From Apostichopus japonicus (lineage: Eukaryota; Echinodermata; Holothuroidea; Aspidochirotida; Stichopodidae): 64,000 nucleotides of DNA. Below the pieces are notes generated by a model. That model did no database searches. It was not told the DNA's origin and saw only the letters and a program-made list of their open reading frames with translations. Both the position numbers and the translations under genes were made by a program. Position 1 is the stretch's first letter; the number at the start of each line of letters is the position of its first letter. Below, piece by piece: positions 11,780-25,300 of this stretch. The stretch covers positions 3,727,001 to 3,791,000 of the forward strand of contig NC_092576.1 in the NCBI RefSeq assembly GCF_037975245.1. The letters run 5' to 3'.

Positions 11780-14700
11780 AGAAGGTTTCCGCTAATAAAT
11801 AACATGACATTAAAACTTCCCTGACTGATTAAGGCAAGGGTCATGAAACACTTTTTGTAAGGGCGGGGGGGGGGGTGGGTGGGGGAAGGTTCATTGCAGC
11901 TGTGTCCTTGTAGGGGGTTGGTGGATCATCCCCCAAGAAAAAAACATCAAATGTTGCATTTTGCGGGATATTTAGACTCGAATTAATTACGTCTATAGAA
12001 GTAGGCCAAAATACAAGGTTTTGAAATAGGTTGAAAAAAAAGGGGAGGGAGGAGGGTACATCGGTTTTAAAGGTCACCTGTTTCCCTGGCAGAATGCAAA
12101 AATCTCCAGACTGATCCGTTTTCTCCAGACTAACACTCGGAGGTGGGGGAATCCACGCCCCCCCCCCATGCACTTGCATTTGCTCGCCATCGTCAAATCA
12201 TCATATACTGGTTATATTCAGATCACTGGGATACCCCCCCCCCCTTATGCCAACCAACAGGATTTCCAGTTTGCCAGTACCGACAATGTTTAGCATTGAC
12301 CAGCAGCTCACAATCTTTACTCGGGCGATATTGGACTCAAACTCTCATTTTGGTTCAAGATTGACTACTGACGGAGACGGGATTGATTTTGTGGTTATAC
12401 TACAAAAATATAAAATATTGTATCAAATCAATAAAATTAGTAGTTAATAAATCTTCATTTATTGGGGACAAAATTAGCAGGGTTTCTTAGTTTAAATAAT
12501 TGAAATTCTCTAATATGCTGCACATTGTCTTTTCAGTTTTTTTGTTGATATTGTGTATAGCCATTTCAAGAATGTTAATGACTATAAACTATGCTTTATT
12601 TCCCATTTGATGTAATAATAATAATCAGAAAGAAATAATCAAACCAGAACCAGCAAATGTGAACGATAATAATATAATGTATTAGTACCTGCTTGGTCAT
12701 ATAACTTTTGTAATTACAATAAATACTTCAAAGATATAAAAAAAAAAGATGTATTTTTTTTGCGATATGTCACTGAATTTTACAAATTTTACTGCGTAAA
12801 GAGTAATGAGTCGGTCACAGCAATTCACAAGCATATACTGTTAAACACAAGAAACCTTAACTTCCTTCAAGTAATAGTAGATAGCGTTAGTAGATAGCGT
12901 TAGTAGATAGTAATAGTAGATAGCATTTTACATACAACTATAGATTCAAAGGTATTAAACTTCAAAAATGAGAGCAACATTTCAAATGCAAAGGCTTCAT
13001 ATATTTCTAAAAACATGAGTAAATTTCTAGGTAACTTCAGAGAATATATATATATATATATATATGTTAAATGAAAAAAAAAATGGAAAACTAACAAGAG
13101 AAACTGAAATAACTTCAAACAGTTTATAATTAACTATGAAGGCAACACCGCATGGACATTTAACTTAAAAGCTAATAATATATAAACTCTAAACAGTTAA
13201 GTTTTAAAGGCAGCACACCCAATTAAGGTAAACCGGGTTAATTCATATAGTTTGATGATAGTGCTAAGGTAAAACATACAACTAGTACCAGAATTGTTAG
13301 GTAACCAGCTAACTGATCATGTGCAGGTAACAAAGTGGAACTGTTCGCGTTACATCACACACAGTGAACATTTCAATAAACCAAACATAAGAAATGCTGC
13401 TTTAAGATGCACAACAGAACCTGATGTGTAACAAAGATAAAAGTAGCAGTAACACCTCATTGCAAATAATCTATCATTATTCCAGATAATCTATAAAGTA
13501 AATATTTATTATTACATAAGATCAATGACAGATTATTAATTAATTAATTAATAATTAATTAATTCATATGTAATTTCTATGGACATCGTATTTATATTGA
13601 CTTCTACACACATTAGTCTCCCTATCTGCTTAACAATAGACTTGGCTTATTTAACTTAATACTTCTTAAAATTTTAAAGTATACTTCAATACTGAAATAA
13701 GACAATGTCTATAAATATGTAATTTAATATATATGTGTTGTGTTCTCATAACATTTGAATGGTAACATAAAAGATAACTTTATTTCAGAATACAATATAT
13801 ACATACATATTTTAAACTTATTGCATGTAATGAGTATATAGGGCAAGCTTTCTTTCCTTGCAGACGTATGTAAGTTCCAATAACGAACCAACTGGTTATA
13901 ACCTTCACTGTGTTGGAAGTTGTCATGGAAAAAAAAACCAGGATGTAATTGATCAAATGAAAAACTTAAAAAAAAATTAATTTTAAAATTGAAAATTTTA
14001 AAAGTTTAAAATTAAAAAAAAAAAAAATTTAAATTAAAAAAAAATCAATTAAAAAAATTCAAAATTTATCAAGGAAAAAAAACAACAAACAAGATACATT
14101 CCAAATATGGTTTGAATATTTCGAATTTAGCTTTACTTACACAGTTTCAAAGTGTTTAAGTTAGGTGGATTTTGAGTGGACACTTTATACAATGAATGTG
14201 TATAATTTCAATAATCAGTGTAAGTTTGAAGGTTTCCTGTTGCATGCTCCATATAGATATATATGACAATTGCAATCAATTAAAGGAACAATTAGCAGTC
14301 TGCAACCATAATCAAAACAATAAAAAAATGAAGTAATTACCTAATTAGTGCATAAACAAATCACTAATAAAAACAGTTCCATTTATTATTGATGCTATAA
14401 GACTATAGTAATTGATTGGTCATCTAAAATGATTACGCTAAGCATGTTGAACTATGGATACTATGGGTATGTCACTGTGTGGACATAATATACACATTTC
14501 ATGAATTCTTAGAGAACTGTGTGAAGATAGGAACAAACAAACAAGATACAGAGAGTTAAATAAAGAATACAGCAGTAATTATTTAGGTACATTGTGAGGA
14601 CAATGGACAACATTTATACTAAGATGTCTTCTACATCAGACTTAATACTTGAAAAAAGTATAATCCCTATCTTGGAGATGAACCAAAGACAGGCATGACA

Positions 14701-15104
14701 GCCCTAATTACTTCTAAGATGAGTCTGATATTAAATGGCAAGAAACTTGTACAAATGGCATTAATAGATAATAATAAGAGATGAGACTTCATTCAATGAA
14801 GGAAATGCACCAATGCTTTAGTTTAACTGCAAGTAAAGCAAACAGAATGAAGGGGAAAACGTACCAACTTGATGATATCTTGGAATACTTTAATTAGACT
14901 TAACCATACTAGGCAGTAAAGAACTGGAAACATAGAAAGAAAAGAGTTTATACAAGAGTACTGAAATATTAAGTTTCATACAGCATCTGATCTAATAATA
15001 GTTCTTGGTAATCCTGTGCACCAGAGTGTGTTAGCATGACTAAATGAAGAATGTACAACAATAACATTATTAATCTGCAGACTAACATAGAGCAACCTGG
15101 AGAC
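11780..15104. other. Intergenic sequence without a recognised gene
   Basis: 11860-12240 has poly-G and poly-C runs (at about 11866, 12160 and 12235) that may mark a decayed element. 12430-15100 is very AT-rich: (AT)n at 13047-13067, a ttaattaa-type palindromic run at 13533-13565, and A/T homopolymers at 13960-14090. No exon-like ORF on either strand. Confidence 0.55.
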
Positions 15105-15980
15105 TATATCTATATGGGCAAATGGTGTATCTAACGATACGGGCAAATGGTGTATCTAAGGATACGGGCAAATGGTGTATCTAAGGATACGGGCAAATGG
15201 TGTATCTAAGGATACGGGCAAATGGTGTATCTAACGATATGGAAAAATGGTGTATCTCACGATACGGGCAGATGGTGTATCTAACGGTACTGACAAATGG
15301 TGTATCTAACGATACAGACATATGGTGTATCTAACGATACGGGCAAATGGTGTATCTAACGATACAGACAAATGGTGTATCTAACGATACAGACAAATGG
15401 TGTATCTAACGATACAGACAAATGGTGTATCTAACGATACCGACAAATGGTGTATCTAACGATACCGACATATGGTGTAACTAACGATACGGGCAAATGG
15501 TGTATCTAACGGTACAGACAAATGGTGTATCTAACGATACAGACAAATGGTGTATCTAATGATACAGACAAATGGTGTATCTAACGATACAGACATATGG
15601 TGTAACTAACGATACGGGCAAATGGTGTATCTAACGGTACAGACAAATGGTGTATCTAACGATACAGACAAATGGTGTATCTAACGATACGGGTAGATGG
15701 TGTATCTAACGATACGGACAAATGGTGTATCTAGCGATACAGACAAATGGTGTATCTAACCATACGGACAAATGGAGTACCTAACGATACGGACAAATGG
15801 TGTATCTAATGATATGGACAAATGGTGTATCTAACGATACAGACAAATGGTGTATCTAACGATACAGATAAATGGTGTATCTAACGATAAGGACAAATAG
15901 TGTATTCAACAATACAGACAAATGGAGTATCTAACGATAAGGACAAATAGTGTATTCAACAATACAGACAAATGCAACAT
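15105..15980. repeat. 25-bp minisatellite, about 35 units
   Basis: Units of the form gacaaatggtgtatctaacg plus atac and one base, with variants gggcaaatgg and cagacatatgg. No spacer structure. Confidence 0.95.
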
Positions 15981-16364
15981 TGGTAATTGACAGATTTACA
16001 ATAACGTAAATCCAAAGCACAGATGATGAATAATCAATGCAGCAGGGATAATCTCTATAATTAACAGGGAAGTCAAGCATGAAGGGTTGTCAGCACAGAT
16101 AAAATGGAAAGTTAAATTGTTCATGCAGAGACAGAAAGAATGATGGAAGGGGTGACAAGGAGACAGGTTTTGCTAATCAACATAACAAAAAAACAAAAAA
16201 ATTGATTGATAAAAGAAGTGTTACAAAAAAAAAAAAAAGTATTGCACAAACCTGGCAGAATAGTTTGGCAGACTGGTAAGCTATGAGATGATATCACTGC
16301 TAATAGCAAGGTACTACAGATATAAACCTCTATATGACAGCATCAAACATACCACTGATTACTG

Positions 16365-16717
16365 ACAGGGAGTGAAGACTCACGCACAAAGAAACGTCTC
16401 ATGCCGGTAATTTGACCTAGTTCAAATGAGGTGTAACAGAACTGTTAGACACCACCATCAATCCTAGAAAATACACACACACAGCTTGCTACCGTCGGTA
16501 ATTAGAGACTAGTGTACAGTCAGTACATGCAGCTACGGTCCATGCCCACAACACAGTGTACATAGCAGCGATGGATATCTCAGGTCTAAATAAAATATAA
16601 CGAGGTATCAAGTTTCATTACTGTCTGCATTTTGTAGCGACAAGAAGAAAACTTCACTTGCAAGTAACAGAAAGTTAACTTTTTTCAGAGGGCGGTACGA
16701 GTCTTCAATGCCTTTAA
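16365..16717 (+). mobile_element. MITE copy B
   Basis: Starts gggagtgaagactcac and ends gagtcttcaatgcctttaa. Same family as 7340-7682 (inverted) and 26311-26677 (same orientation). The right end keeps TTAA; the left flank has lost it (gacaggg in place of ttaaaggg). Confidence 0.85.
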
Positions 16718-17377
16718 GGTATCCATGTTACTGGTCCCTAATAACAGTAGACAAATTATACAGAGAGCATTTACTACATCTCAATAGGTCTTCAAAAGAT
16801 ATTCAAATTGACCAGCAATAAATCTTCCTCAGCAACACCGCTGATTATCAAGATTAATGACTACAAAGGGTCATCACAAAACACATTCTTAGATCTGCCA
16901 GGACATTCATCTATTTCACATCTATTAAGAGCTCTTAGCATTAACTTTCCAAGTAACGAAATAACTGAAAATAAAAACAATACTCCTTACTAAAACCTAT
17001 ACTTACAGCTGCCAGAACACTAAATTCACTTTTGATCAATTATGATTATTATGATGAATTATACATATTCCAATCAGTAGCTAGGATTGAATTTTGAATT
17101 AATAACAAACACTAGAGTTCAAGGTATGATCAGTAGAATCTCCTGTTCTATAGAAATAAAATTGATACTGAGTAAATCATGGCAAAGCAAAATTGCAAAA
17201 GCAAAGAGAAAAAAAGTCAAAATAAACTTGGAAGACTGAAAGCAGTAATTTGAAGAAAAAAAAAAATTGAAAAAGCTAATCAAGAATTTCCTCTTCTTTT
17301 TCTTCTTTACTTCTTCTAACTTGTTTAGGTATATTTATATACAACATTAATTTGAGTAAAGCAGGTACACACAAACT
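16718..17377 (-). other. 3' flank or 3'UTR of the unrecognised minus-strand gene
   Basis: AT-rich. A good AATAAA on the minus strand close to the stop is not visible, so the extent of the 3'UTR is unknown. The 61-codon ORF on the plus strand is not recognisable. Confidence 0.4.
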
Positions 17378-17557
17378 CTAGGGCAAGATCGTGCAGGAGT
17401 TACCATCAAGAGTAGGCATATATCTTTGTGGAATCACACGGTAGCCATGTTGAATTTCTCTGAGCTGGAACATATACCCAGTACAATATCTAACATGGAG
17501 TCCATTATAACGTTGCTGCTGCAAACATTCCTTCATCATGTCATACAGATGGGGAAG
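17378..17557 (-). CDS. Terminal exon of the unrecognised gene
   Basis: 59 codons plus TAG (17378-17380), open from acceptor cactttag. The peptide contains HVRYCTGYMFQLREIQHGYR. No database family recognised by eye. Confidence 0.65.
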   Translation of the reverse strand, partial: LPHLYDMMKECLQQQRYNGLHVRYCTGYMFQLREIQHGYRVIPQRYMPTLDGNSCTILP

Positions 17558-18224
17558 CTAAAGTGACCCTATGAATAGCTGTAAGGTAATGTACTAACAG
17601 AACACTTTGCAAGCCTTACCTTCACAGCCTGATAGCTAAATAGCTGCAAAGTGATGTACTTACAGAACACTTTGTAAGCCTAACCTTCACAGCCTGATAG
17701 TTACATAGAGCTGCAAGGTAATGTACTAACAGAACACTTTGTAAGTCTTACCTTCACAGCCTGACAGTTACATAGAGCTGCAAGGTAATGTACTAACAGA
17801 ACACTTTGCAAGCCTTACCTTCAGAACCTGATAGCTACATAGAGCTGCAAGGTAATATACTAACAGAACACTTTGTAAGTCTTACCTTCAGAACCTGATA
17901 GCTACATAGAGATGCAAGGTAATGTACTAACAGAACACTTTGTAAGTCTTACCTTCAGAACCTGATAGCTACATAGAGCTGCAAGGTAATGTACTAACAG
18001 AACACTTTGTAAGTCTTACCTTCAGAACCTGATACTGTAGCTACATAGAGCTGCAAGGTAATGTACTAACAGAACACTTTGCAAGCCTTACCTTCACAGC
18101 CTGATAGCTACATAGAGCTGCAAGGTAATGTACTCACAGAACACTTTGTAAGCCTAACCTTCACAGCCTGATAGCTTTTTGGGCAACCAATGTATTCATA
18201 CAGTCTTGTAGTGATTGAACAAGG
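17378..18224 (-). CDS. C-terminal two exons of an unrecognised gene
   Basis: Exon 18159-18224 (66 nt, phase 0 on both sides) joins exon 17378-17557 (180 nt including the stop). Together they encode about 81 residues: ...TRLYEYIGCPKSYQAVK, then LPHLYDMMKECLQQQRYNGL and on to RVIPQRYMPTLDGNSCTILP-stop. The piece is rich in Tyr, Gln and Arg, with no membrane segment or known motif. Acceptors are ggtcactttag and ttaactttag; the donor is gaag|gttagg. I did not find the upstream exons; they should lie between 18225 and the poly(A) site of the next gene near 22190. The function is unknown. Exact frame continuity and the exon-derived repeat next to it support a real gene. Confidence 0.6.
17570..18158. 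repeat. 67-bp array derived from an exon end and its 5' splice site
   Basis: About 9 units. On the minus strand each holds ctatcagg(ctgt or ttct)gaag followed by GTAAG or GTTAG, which is the last part of exon 18159-18224 with its donor. Each unit also has an acceptor-like attaccttgcag 26 nt before the donor. The array fills nearly the whole intron between the last two exons. Confidence 0.9.
18159..18224 (-). CDS. Penultimate exon of the unrecognised gene
   Basis: 22 codons, phase 0 at both ends, between acceptor ttaactttag and donor gttagg. Its last bases (agctatcaggctgtgaag) plus the donor recur in every unit of the adjacent 67-bp array. Confidence 0.55.
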
Positions 18225-18338
18225 CTAAAGTTAAGTACCATCACATAATACCTTAAATGTTCCACTTTACATCCTTTGTTGGACTACCATATATATCTAT
18301 GTGTGATTCCAAAGAATGACAAAAGATAACAGTAAACA

Positions 18339-18423
<85 letters not shown>

Positions 18424-20689
18424 TTGTCGATGTTAAATTAATGTAAATCAGAAACTAGGGAAACAATAGGGAAATAGAAACCTGACATTCAGAGTACTTA
18501 ATATATTAAAGTAAACACTTGAAATGATCTGCCTTCTTCAGCAATCTCATGGTTGGTACAATTGAAAAGGAGAAGGTTAAACACAAAAATGGTGCGAGAA
18601 TATAAATGGGAAACTCTTGAGATTTCAGGGATCTGTGGAGAGTGTAATGTGTTTAGTCAGTCGATGTGTTTGTTGAGTCTAAACACTTACTCTACTTACT
18701 ATACCCTAGTGTTTAAATTTCTGCCAAGGGAGAGTAAGAATACAGTAAACAGCAAGAGATTTTATTGACAGATTGGCAGGAACTCAAGGTTATCATGGAC
18801 AAATCATTTAGGATACTGTCTGTAAAACCTTCACAAGATCTACCTGTGATGATGTTATTTAATACATGTAGTACTCTGAAAGTCACTATGTTAAGTTACT
18901 ATGCATCTGTTCCTTAACTGGTTTAAGATTTATAATATAAATCGAGCTCACATGCACTCCTGTACACATACATATTAAAGAGTGAAACGACATCTATATA
19001 GATCTGATATGCAGCTACCATTCATCACAATATGTGGCTTTGATAGGCTAATAATAGACTCAGGCAAAGAGTACCTTAGTATTACTGTACCTCCTTCACA
19101 TCCAGCATCAGCTGTTACAAATATATTTACAGAGTAAAAATTCAGTCCGTTCAATGACTATGCTACATAAAGAATGATCATGATGCATCAAGAGGTAAAA
19201 CTATGTAACACTTCTTAAACAACTATCAGCACTACTCTGTAAAGTGATTCCTCAACGTGTTGATCACCAAAGAGTTCAACACTTACATTCTTTCACTGAC
19301 CAAGCAAGGATTCAAGAATTACTGCCAGCATGTAATCAATTAAGCAAGATTGATTAACAGTGGGTGGTCACAAGCTGAAAAATTTTCTTAAGAAACTAGA
19401 AAATTTCAAGTTTGACATTAATCCCTCTGCCTTTTTCGATATTTTCTGAGTACTTTGGGGAAAGTGGAAAACCACATGAACTCATGCAGAATGGCCAAAT
19501 AATGTTCCAGAAACATTAATGTCACATGGTCAATTGCTGACATCTGATATCGACAAATTTAATGTGAATGAAAAAGTATCCTCTATGTTCTAGTTACCAG
19601 GAACTCCACGCATTTGTAAACTCTGACAGTCAAAAATAATTGAGTAACATTGAAATATACAGTTTTGTACTATGTAATGAGATACTAACATGTATTGGCC
19701 TAGCCTAAGCACAAGTTTTTCAATTTCTTGTATAAGCAATGTTCTATCAAACTGAAAATTGTGATGAATTTTCATTCCTTTCTCTCATGGGCCATCTTTC
19801 AATACACATAAAATCGTTAAATGACAAACTTGATGAAAAAAAAACCCAGACTCAGACAACGATATGATGTATCAAATTAGTTCTTATCAAATTAGGAACG
19901 CTTTGATGGTTGCAATTTGTTACTTATATTTATACCTTGTTTCAATGTAACCTGCCTTCCATATTTCTATTATATTTGTAGCCAGTAATCTTTCTGTCTA
20001 TGTAACATGTGTTCTTTAGAAGTTTTAGGTGATGCACATTACAGAAGTTGCACAATACCTCAGGCTTCCATGAGCATCTACAATATTGGCCTTAATTGCC
20101 TCTCACTTCAAGATATTTGCTATTGCACTACCCTTTTGACATCTGCTTCCACTAAAAGATATTACGATACAGCTATGTGCTGTTTGAAACATTCAACCTA
20201 TTAAAAATGTTATTTACTACTTATTTATAGTTAACTATAGTTGATCAATGATACTCATTATTAAACTTGAGCTATGAGCTGTTTGAAACACTGGATATGT
20301 TAAATAATGGGATTTTAGTATTTACCACCGTTTAATAGCTGATGAACACTACTCTAAACATGTTACACATTTATGTCCTGAAAAGACCACAATAACAAGA
20401 AATTTGGTAGTTGAAGAGACAAGGGGGATCTGCCATGGATGCAGTCAATACATATATTTAAAAATATTTGAAATATGGTAGCTATTAACGAGCTGTTTTT
20501 GACTGGATCTGCATAGCAAAACACCAAGCTACGGTAGGCAAGAATTAAGACTTCTTAACATTATCTAAAAATTCATCAAGATCAAGTATTGTAGACTACT
20601 TGGCTGTATATTCCAGCTGTGGCTCCTTGAATGCTATTTTTTTCTACTGGTTTCAGTCAATTTATCAAAGGTATTTGATACTAAAATCC
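18225..20689. other. Intergenic or upstream intron of the unrecognised gene; no exon proven
   Basis: It should contain earlier exons of the minus-strand gene. A 21-nt microexon candidate (19092-19112) and a 40-codon frame near 19440-19560 were seen but could not be joined. The ORF at 18553-18768 (+) is unsupported. Confidence 0.35.
18341..18421. repeat. (TA)n microsatellite, about 40 repeats
   Basis: An uninterrupted alternating TA run of about 80 bp, the longest simple dinucleotide tract in the window. Confidence 0.95.
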
Positions 20690-21930
20690 TACAATAGTTA
20701 TGACTAATACCCCTTAACTTGTGTTTTACTTTTCATTTCAACTACTCCATATTTATGACTAATACCCAATAACTTGTGTTTCACTTTTTGTTTCAACTAC
20801 TCCATATTTATGACTAATACCCCATAACTTGTGTTTTACTTTCTATTTCAACTACTCCATATTTATGTCTAATACCCCTTAACTTGTGTTTTACTTTCTA
20901 TTTCAACTGCTCCATATTTATGACTAATACCCCTTAACTTGTGTTTTACTTTCTATTTCAACTACTCCATATTTATGACTAATACCCCATAACTTGTGTT
21001 TTACTTTTCATTTCAACTACTCCATATTTATGACTAATACCCCATAACTTGTGTTTTACTTTCTATTTCAACTACTCCATATTTATGTCTAATACCCCAT
21101 AACTTGTGTTTTACTTTTCATTTCAACTACTCCATATTTATGACTAATACCCCATAACTTGTGTTTTACTTTCTATTTCAACTACTCCATATTTATGACT
21201 AGTACCCAATAACGTGTGTTTCACTTTTCATTTCAACTACTCCATATTTATGACTAATACCCCTTAACTTGTGTTTTACTTTCTATTTCAACTACTCCAT
21301 ATTTATGACTAGTACCCAATAACGTGTGTTTCACTTTTCATTTCAACTACTCCATATTTATGACTAATACCCCATAACTTGGTTTTTACTTTTCATTTCA
21401 ACTACTCCATATTTATGACTAATACCCCATAACTTGTGTTTTACTTTCTATTTCAACTACTCCATATTTATGACTAGTACCCAATAACGTGTGTTTCACT
21501 TTTCATTTCAACTACTCCATATTTATGACTAATACCCCTTAACTTGTGTTTTACTTTCTATTTCAACTACTCCATATTTATGACTAATACCCCATAACTT
21601 GGTTTTTACTTTTCATTTCAACTACTCCATATTTATGACTAATACCCCATAACTTGTGTTTTACTTTCTATTTCAACTACTCCATATTTATGACTAGTAC
21701 CCAATAACGTGTGTTTCACTTTTCATTTCAACTACTCCATATTTATGACTAATACTCCATAACTTGTGTTTCACTTTTCATTTCAACTACTCCATAGTTA
21801 TGACTAATACCCCTTAACTTGTGTTTCACTCTCTATTTCAACTACTCCATATTTATGTCTAATACCCCTTAACTTGTGTTTCACTTTCTATTTCAACTAC
21901 TCCATATTTATGACTAATACCCCTTAACAT
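20690..21930. repeat. 55-bp minisatellite, about 22 units
   Basis: Units with tttcaactactccatattta followed by tgactaatacccc and aacttgtgttttact. Sub-types (cataac, cttaac, caataacg) alternate in blocks, which indicates stepwise amplification. Confidence 0.95.
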
Positions 21931-22205
21931 TTGATTGTCCTCATTTGTATGAAGTTGGCATACTTTACAACATATTGAATACATTAACAGCAATGGCAGT
22001 GGGCTTGATAACCAAACAAACAAACAAACCTCTGAATCACAAATCAAATTCATCAAACCCACTCTGAAAGGATAAACCACAGATAAATTAAAAATGCATA
22101 TAATTGATATCAGAAACATGAAACAGCAAAGAAACAGCACATCAACATTCTCCCAAATTCCAAACTACAAAACAAAAGTTTTGTTATAAAAACAAACTGC
22201 GGACT

Positions 22206-22211
22206 TTTATT
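22206..22211 (-). promoter_or_regulatory. Poly(A) signal of the adenylate-kinase-like gene
   Basis: AATAAA on the minus strand, 84 bp after the stop codon at 22295-22297. It implies a short 3'UTR of about 100 bases. Confidence 0.6.
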
Positions 22212-22294
22212 GCAAAGTAATTACCATGGTAACATAACATTTTTGGCCTTTGTTTTTATCTTTTAGTCCGTGGTGAAGTAATCAGTGAAGTGTC

Positions 22295-22322
22295 CTATGA
22301 TGTCGCCATTACATGTGTGGAC
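22295..22322 (-). CDS. AK-like gene exon 9 (stop)
   Basis: 28 coding bases from acceptor tttcttttag to TAG at 22295-22297, encoding the end STHVMATS. Poly(A) signal 84 bp downstream. Confidence 0.65.
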
Positions 22323-25300
22323 CTAAAAGAAACATAAGAGAAGATCATTTAGCAAAATAATAAAAATATGAAATTGTGATTCAAGATTCATTTTAAGACT
22401 CATTTTAAGAGTTTATTATTGGCATTAACCTAGGTATGGTCTAGAAGACAAATGGTTAACAGAATTTATCACTTTATAAGTAAGATTATCTACCTTTCTC
22501 CTCTAAATATTATCAGCAGTTCTATGGCAAACCTCATTATACCTCTCACTGCATTAGAAATCTGCTACTTAAGGTGGCATACTCCTATTAGCGTCTATAT
22601 CCATCCGCCGCAAGTGTTCTCCTTCAGGAAAAGTGCCAATTAGGAGCAGGAGAACAACTTTTTTTCTATGTTATCAATTAGGATGTGCTTTTTTGTGGCT
22701 TAAGATGTTAAAGAACAATGGAAGCACATGTGGTTAAAAAATGGGGGTAAATTGAGGCAATTTTAGACCAGTTTAGCCCTCCCAGGAGCAGCGTACAAAG
22801 ATTGTTTACGACTGAGTAAAGAGGTTTGTTTACAAGTGACGAAAAGTTCCGGCTCTCGTAGCAAAAAATCTGCACGGTCATGGTACGGAAAATTGATGGT
22901 GCCATGAAAGACCAACTTGTCAGCTATCCAGTGATGGGTAGCGTTTAGCAAGTGAAAACTTCTATCTAGACTTAGAGAACACATTACTTTTGTGATTTAG
23001 TGTGTAAGTCAATGGGGCTTTTAATGGGTGTATGCTACCTTAGTGGGGAAAGTTGGTTTCCCTATCTCATTTGACTTCTTTCTGCATTAGAAAACTGGAA
23101 CTTCTCTTTTATTTCCTGTCATGAAAGAGGGTTATGATCAACTCACCTTGTTAAATCTCTCTCCTTACTCATGAGATCAGCTATTTTATGACACAGGTCC
23201 GTGTTAGTGTCTGATGAGAACAGACAGACTTCATTCTCTGTGCTGGCAACAGCTTTGAACGTCACCGGGTACAGGCTGTTTTTTCGACTTCTGTCTTTCT
23301 TTTCGTTGCTGATGAATATAAACTTGTCCAGGTAGGTGTTCTCAGATTCAAAGAATTTAATTTGTCTTTTGGTCTGGGGGAAGAAGGAAACAAAACTTCT
23401 AGAATGTAATCAATTGGATATACAGGATTTTTGGCAATTAATTAGATAAGGCCAGTTGCTTGAATGGCTTCCCTTGCAAAGAGAAGAGAGGCTAAGAAAT
23501 GTTTAATGGCTAATAGAAATTGTATGTAAATTGGCTGTTCTTGAGACATTACTGCCTTTTCTTCTTGTGGTGGTCCTATGACCTAACTTGTATACAGCCC
23601 AGACACTGCGGGCAAATATTCTGTATTGTCCTCTCACGTACTGAGAGAGGTATGTAACCTGTATATGGCCCACATACTCCTGATAGTCCTCTCAAGTACT
23701 GAGAGAGGTATGTAACCTGTATACAGCCCACATACTCCTGATAGTCCTCTCAAGTACTGGGTGTGGTATGTAACCTGTATATGGCCCACATACTCCTGAT
23801 AGTCCTCTCAAGTACTGGGTGTGGTATGTAACCTGTATATGGCCCACATAGTCCTGATAGTCCTCTCAAGTACTGAGAGAGGTATGTAACCTGTATACAG
23901 CCCACATACTCCTGATAGTCCTCTCAAGTACTGAGAGAGGTATGTAACCTGTATACTGCCCACATAATCCTGATAGTCCTCTCAAGTACTATGAGAGGTA
24001 TGTAACCTGTATAGAGCCCACATACTCCTGATAGTCCTCTCAAGTACTGAGAGAGGTATGTAACCTGTATAAAGCCCACATACTCTGTATTGTCCTCTTA
24101 TGCACTGATTTTTCTATACTGTTGATTTAACAGCTAACATCTTTTGATCTTGACTCACCTCACCCACAGGGCAACGGCTTAGCGTGGTCTCTGTACAATC
24201 AACCACAAATGATTCAGCAAGAGGGGCTGATGTGTCTATCTTGTGACAGAGGGCAGTAATCAGTTTCTCCTGAAGTAAAGAAAGAAAAGGGAGCACAATA
24301 TGTTGAATTAATACCTATTCAGTAAGCTGCTCATTGCTTTGTGTGATTTAAGTCATACATTTGGTACAAAGAATCTTTAACATAAAGAAGAAAGAAAGAT
24401 TTTCTACCAAATCAAATAAAACAAACATTTTGTAAGATTGGTCAATTTCAGGTCTTCCATATGATATCCGTCCACACACACACAGTCACAAAATACTTAC
24501 TAATGGGGCATCGCTTTTATCCACAAAACTGACCAATTTCAGGTGTTCCATATCTGTCCATATTCTAACATACACACAGTCGCAAAATACTTACTAATGG
24601 GGCATCCTTTTTATCCACAAGACTGGCCAATTTAAGGTGTTCCATATGATATCTGCTCAAATCCAAATCCTGAAAAGCATGATCATCTGCAAGAAAGAAG
24701 CAACTTTGATCAATTCCACAATATTAGGCAAAGATCATGTTAATTTGCTGGTGAGGAATTTGTTTTTTAATTTGTTTTCAGTTAGTTGCTTGTTGTGATC
24801 CACCAACCAATGGAATGGGGTTTCATGCTCCCAGTTGCAGTGGTTATAACCATGTTCTTCTCACACTGCTACCATGTCATCATGTGATAAAGGGTTGCTT
24901 CAGATGGTTTCATGGAAGTATGAGGTTTCACGCTCCTAGTTGCAGTGGTTATAACCATGTTCTTCTCACACTGCTACCATGTCATCATGTGATAAAGGGT
25001 TGCTTCAGATGGTTTCATGGAAGTAAGGGGTTTCACGCTCCTAGTTGCAGTGGTTATAACCATGTTCTTCTCACACTGCTACCATGTCATCATGTGATAA
25101 AGGGTTGCTTCAGATGGTTTCATGGAAGTATGAGGTTTCACGCTCCTAGTTGCAGTGGTAATAACCATGTTCTTCTCACACTGCTACCATGTCATCATGT
25201 GGTAAAGGGTTGCTTCAGATGGTCTCATGGAAGTAAGTGGTTTCATGCCCCTTAGTTGCAGTGGTTACAACCATGTTCTTCTCACACTGCTACCATGTCA

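Noticed and set aside
18553..18768. 71-codon + strand ORF
   Set aside because: No recognisable domain, no splice partners, AT-rich composition.
19440..19560. 40-codon open minus frame after a cag acceptor-like site
   Set aside because: Could not be joined in phase to neighbouring exons; may be chance.
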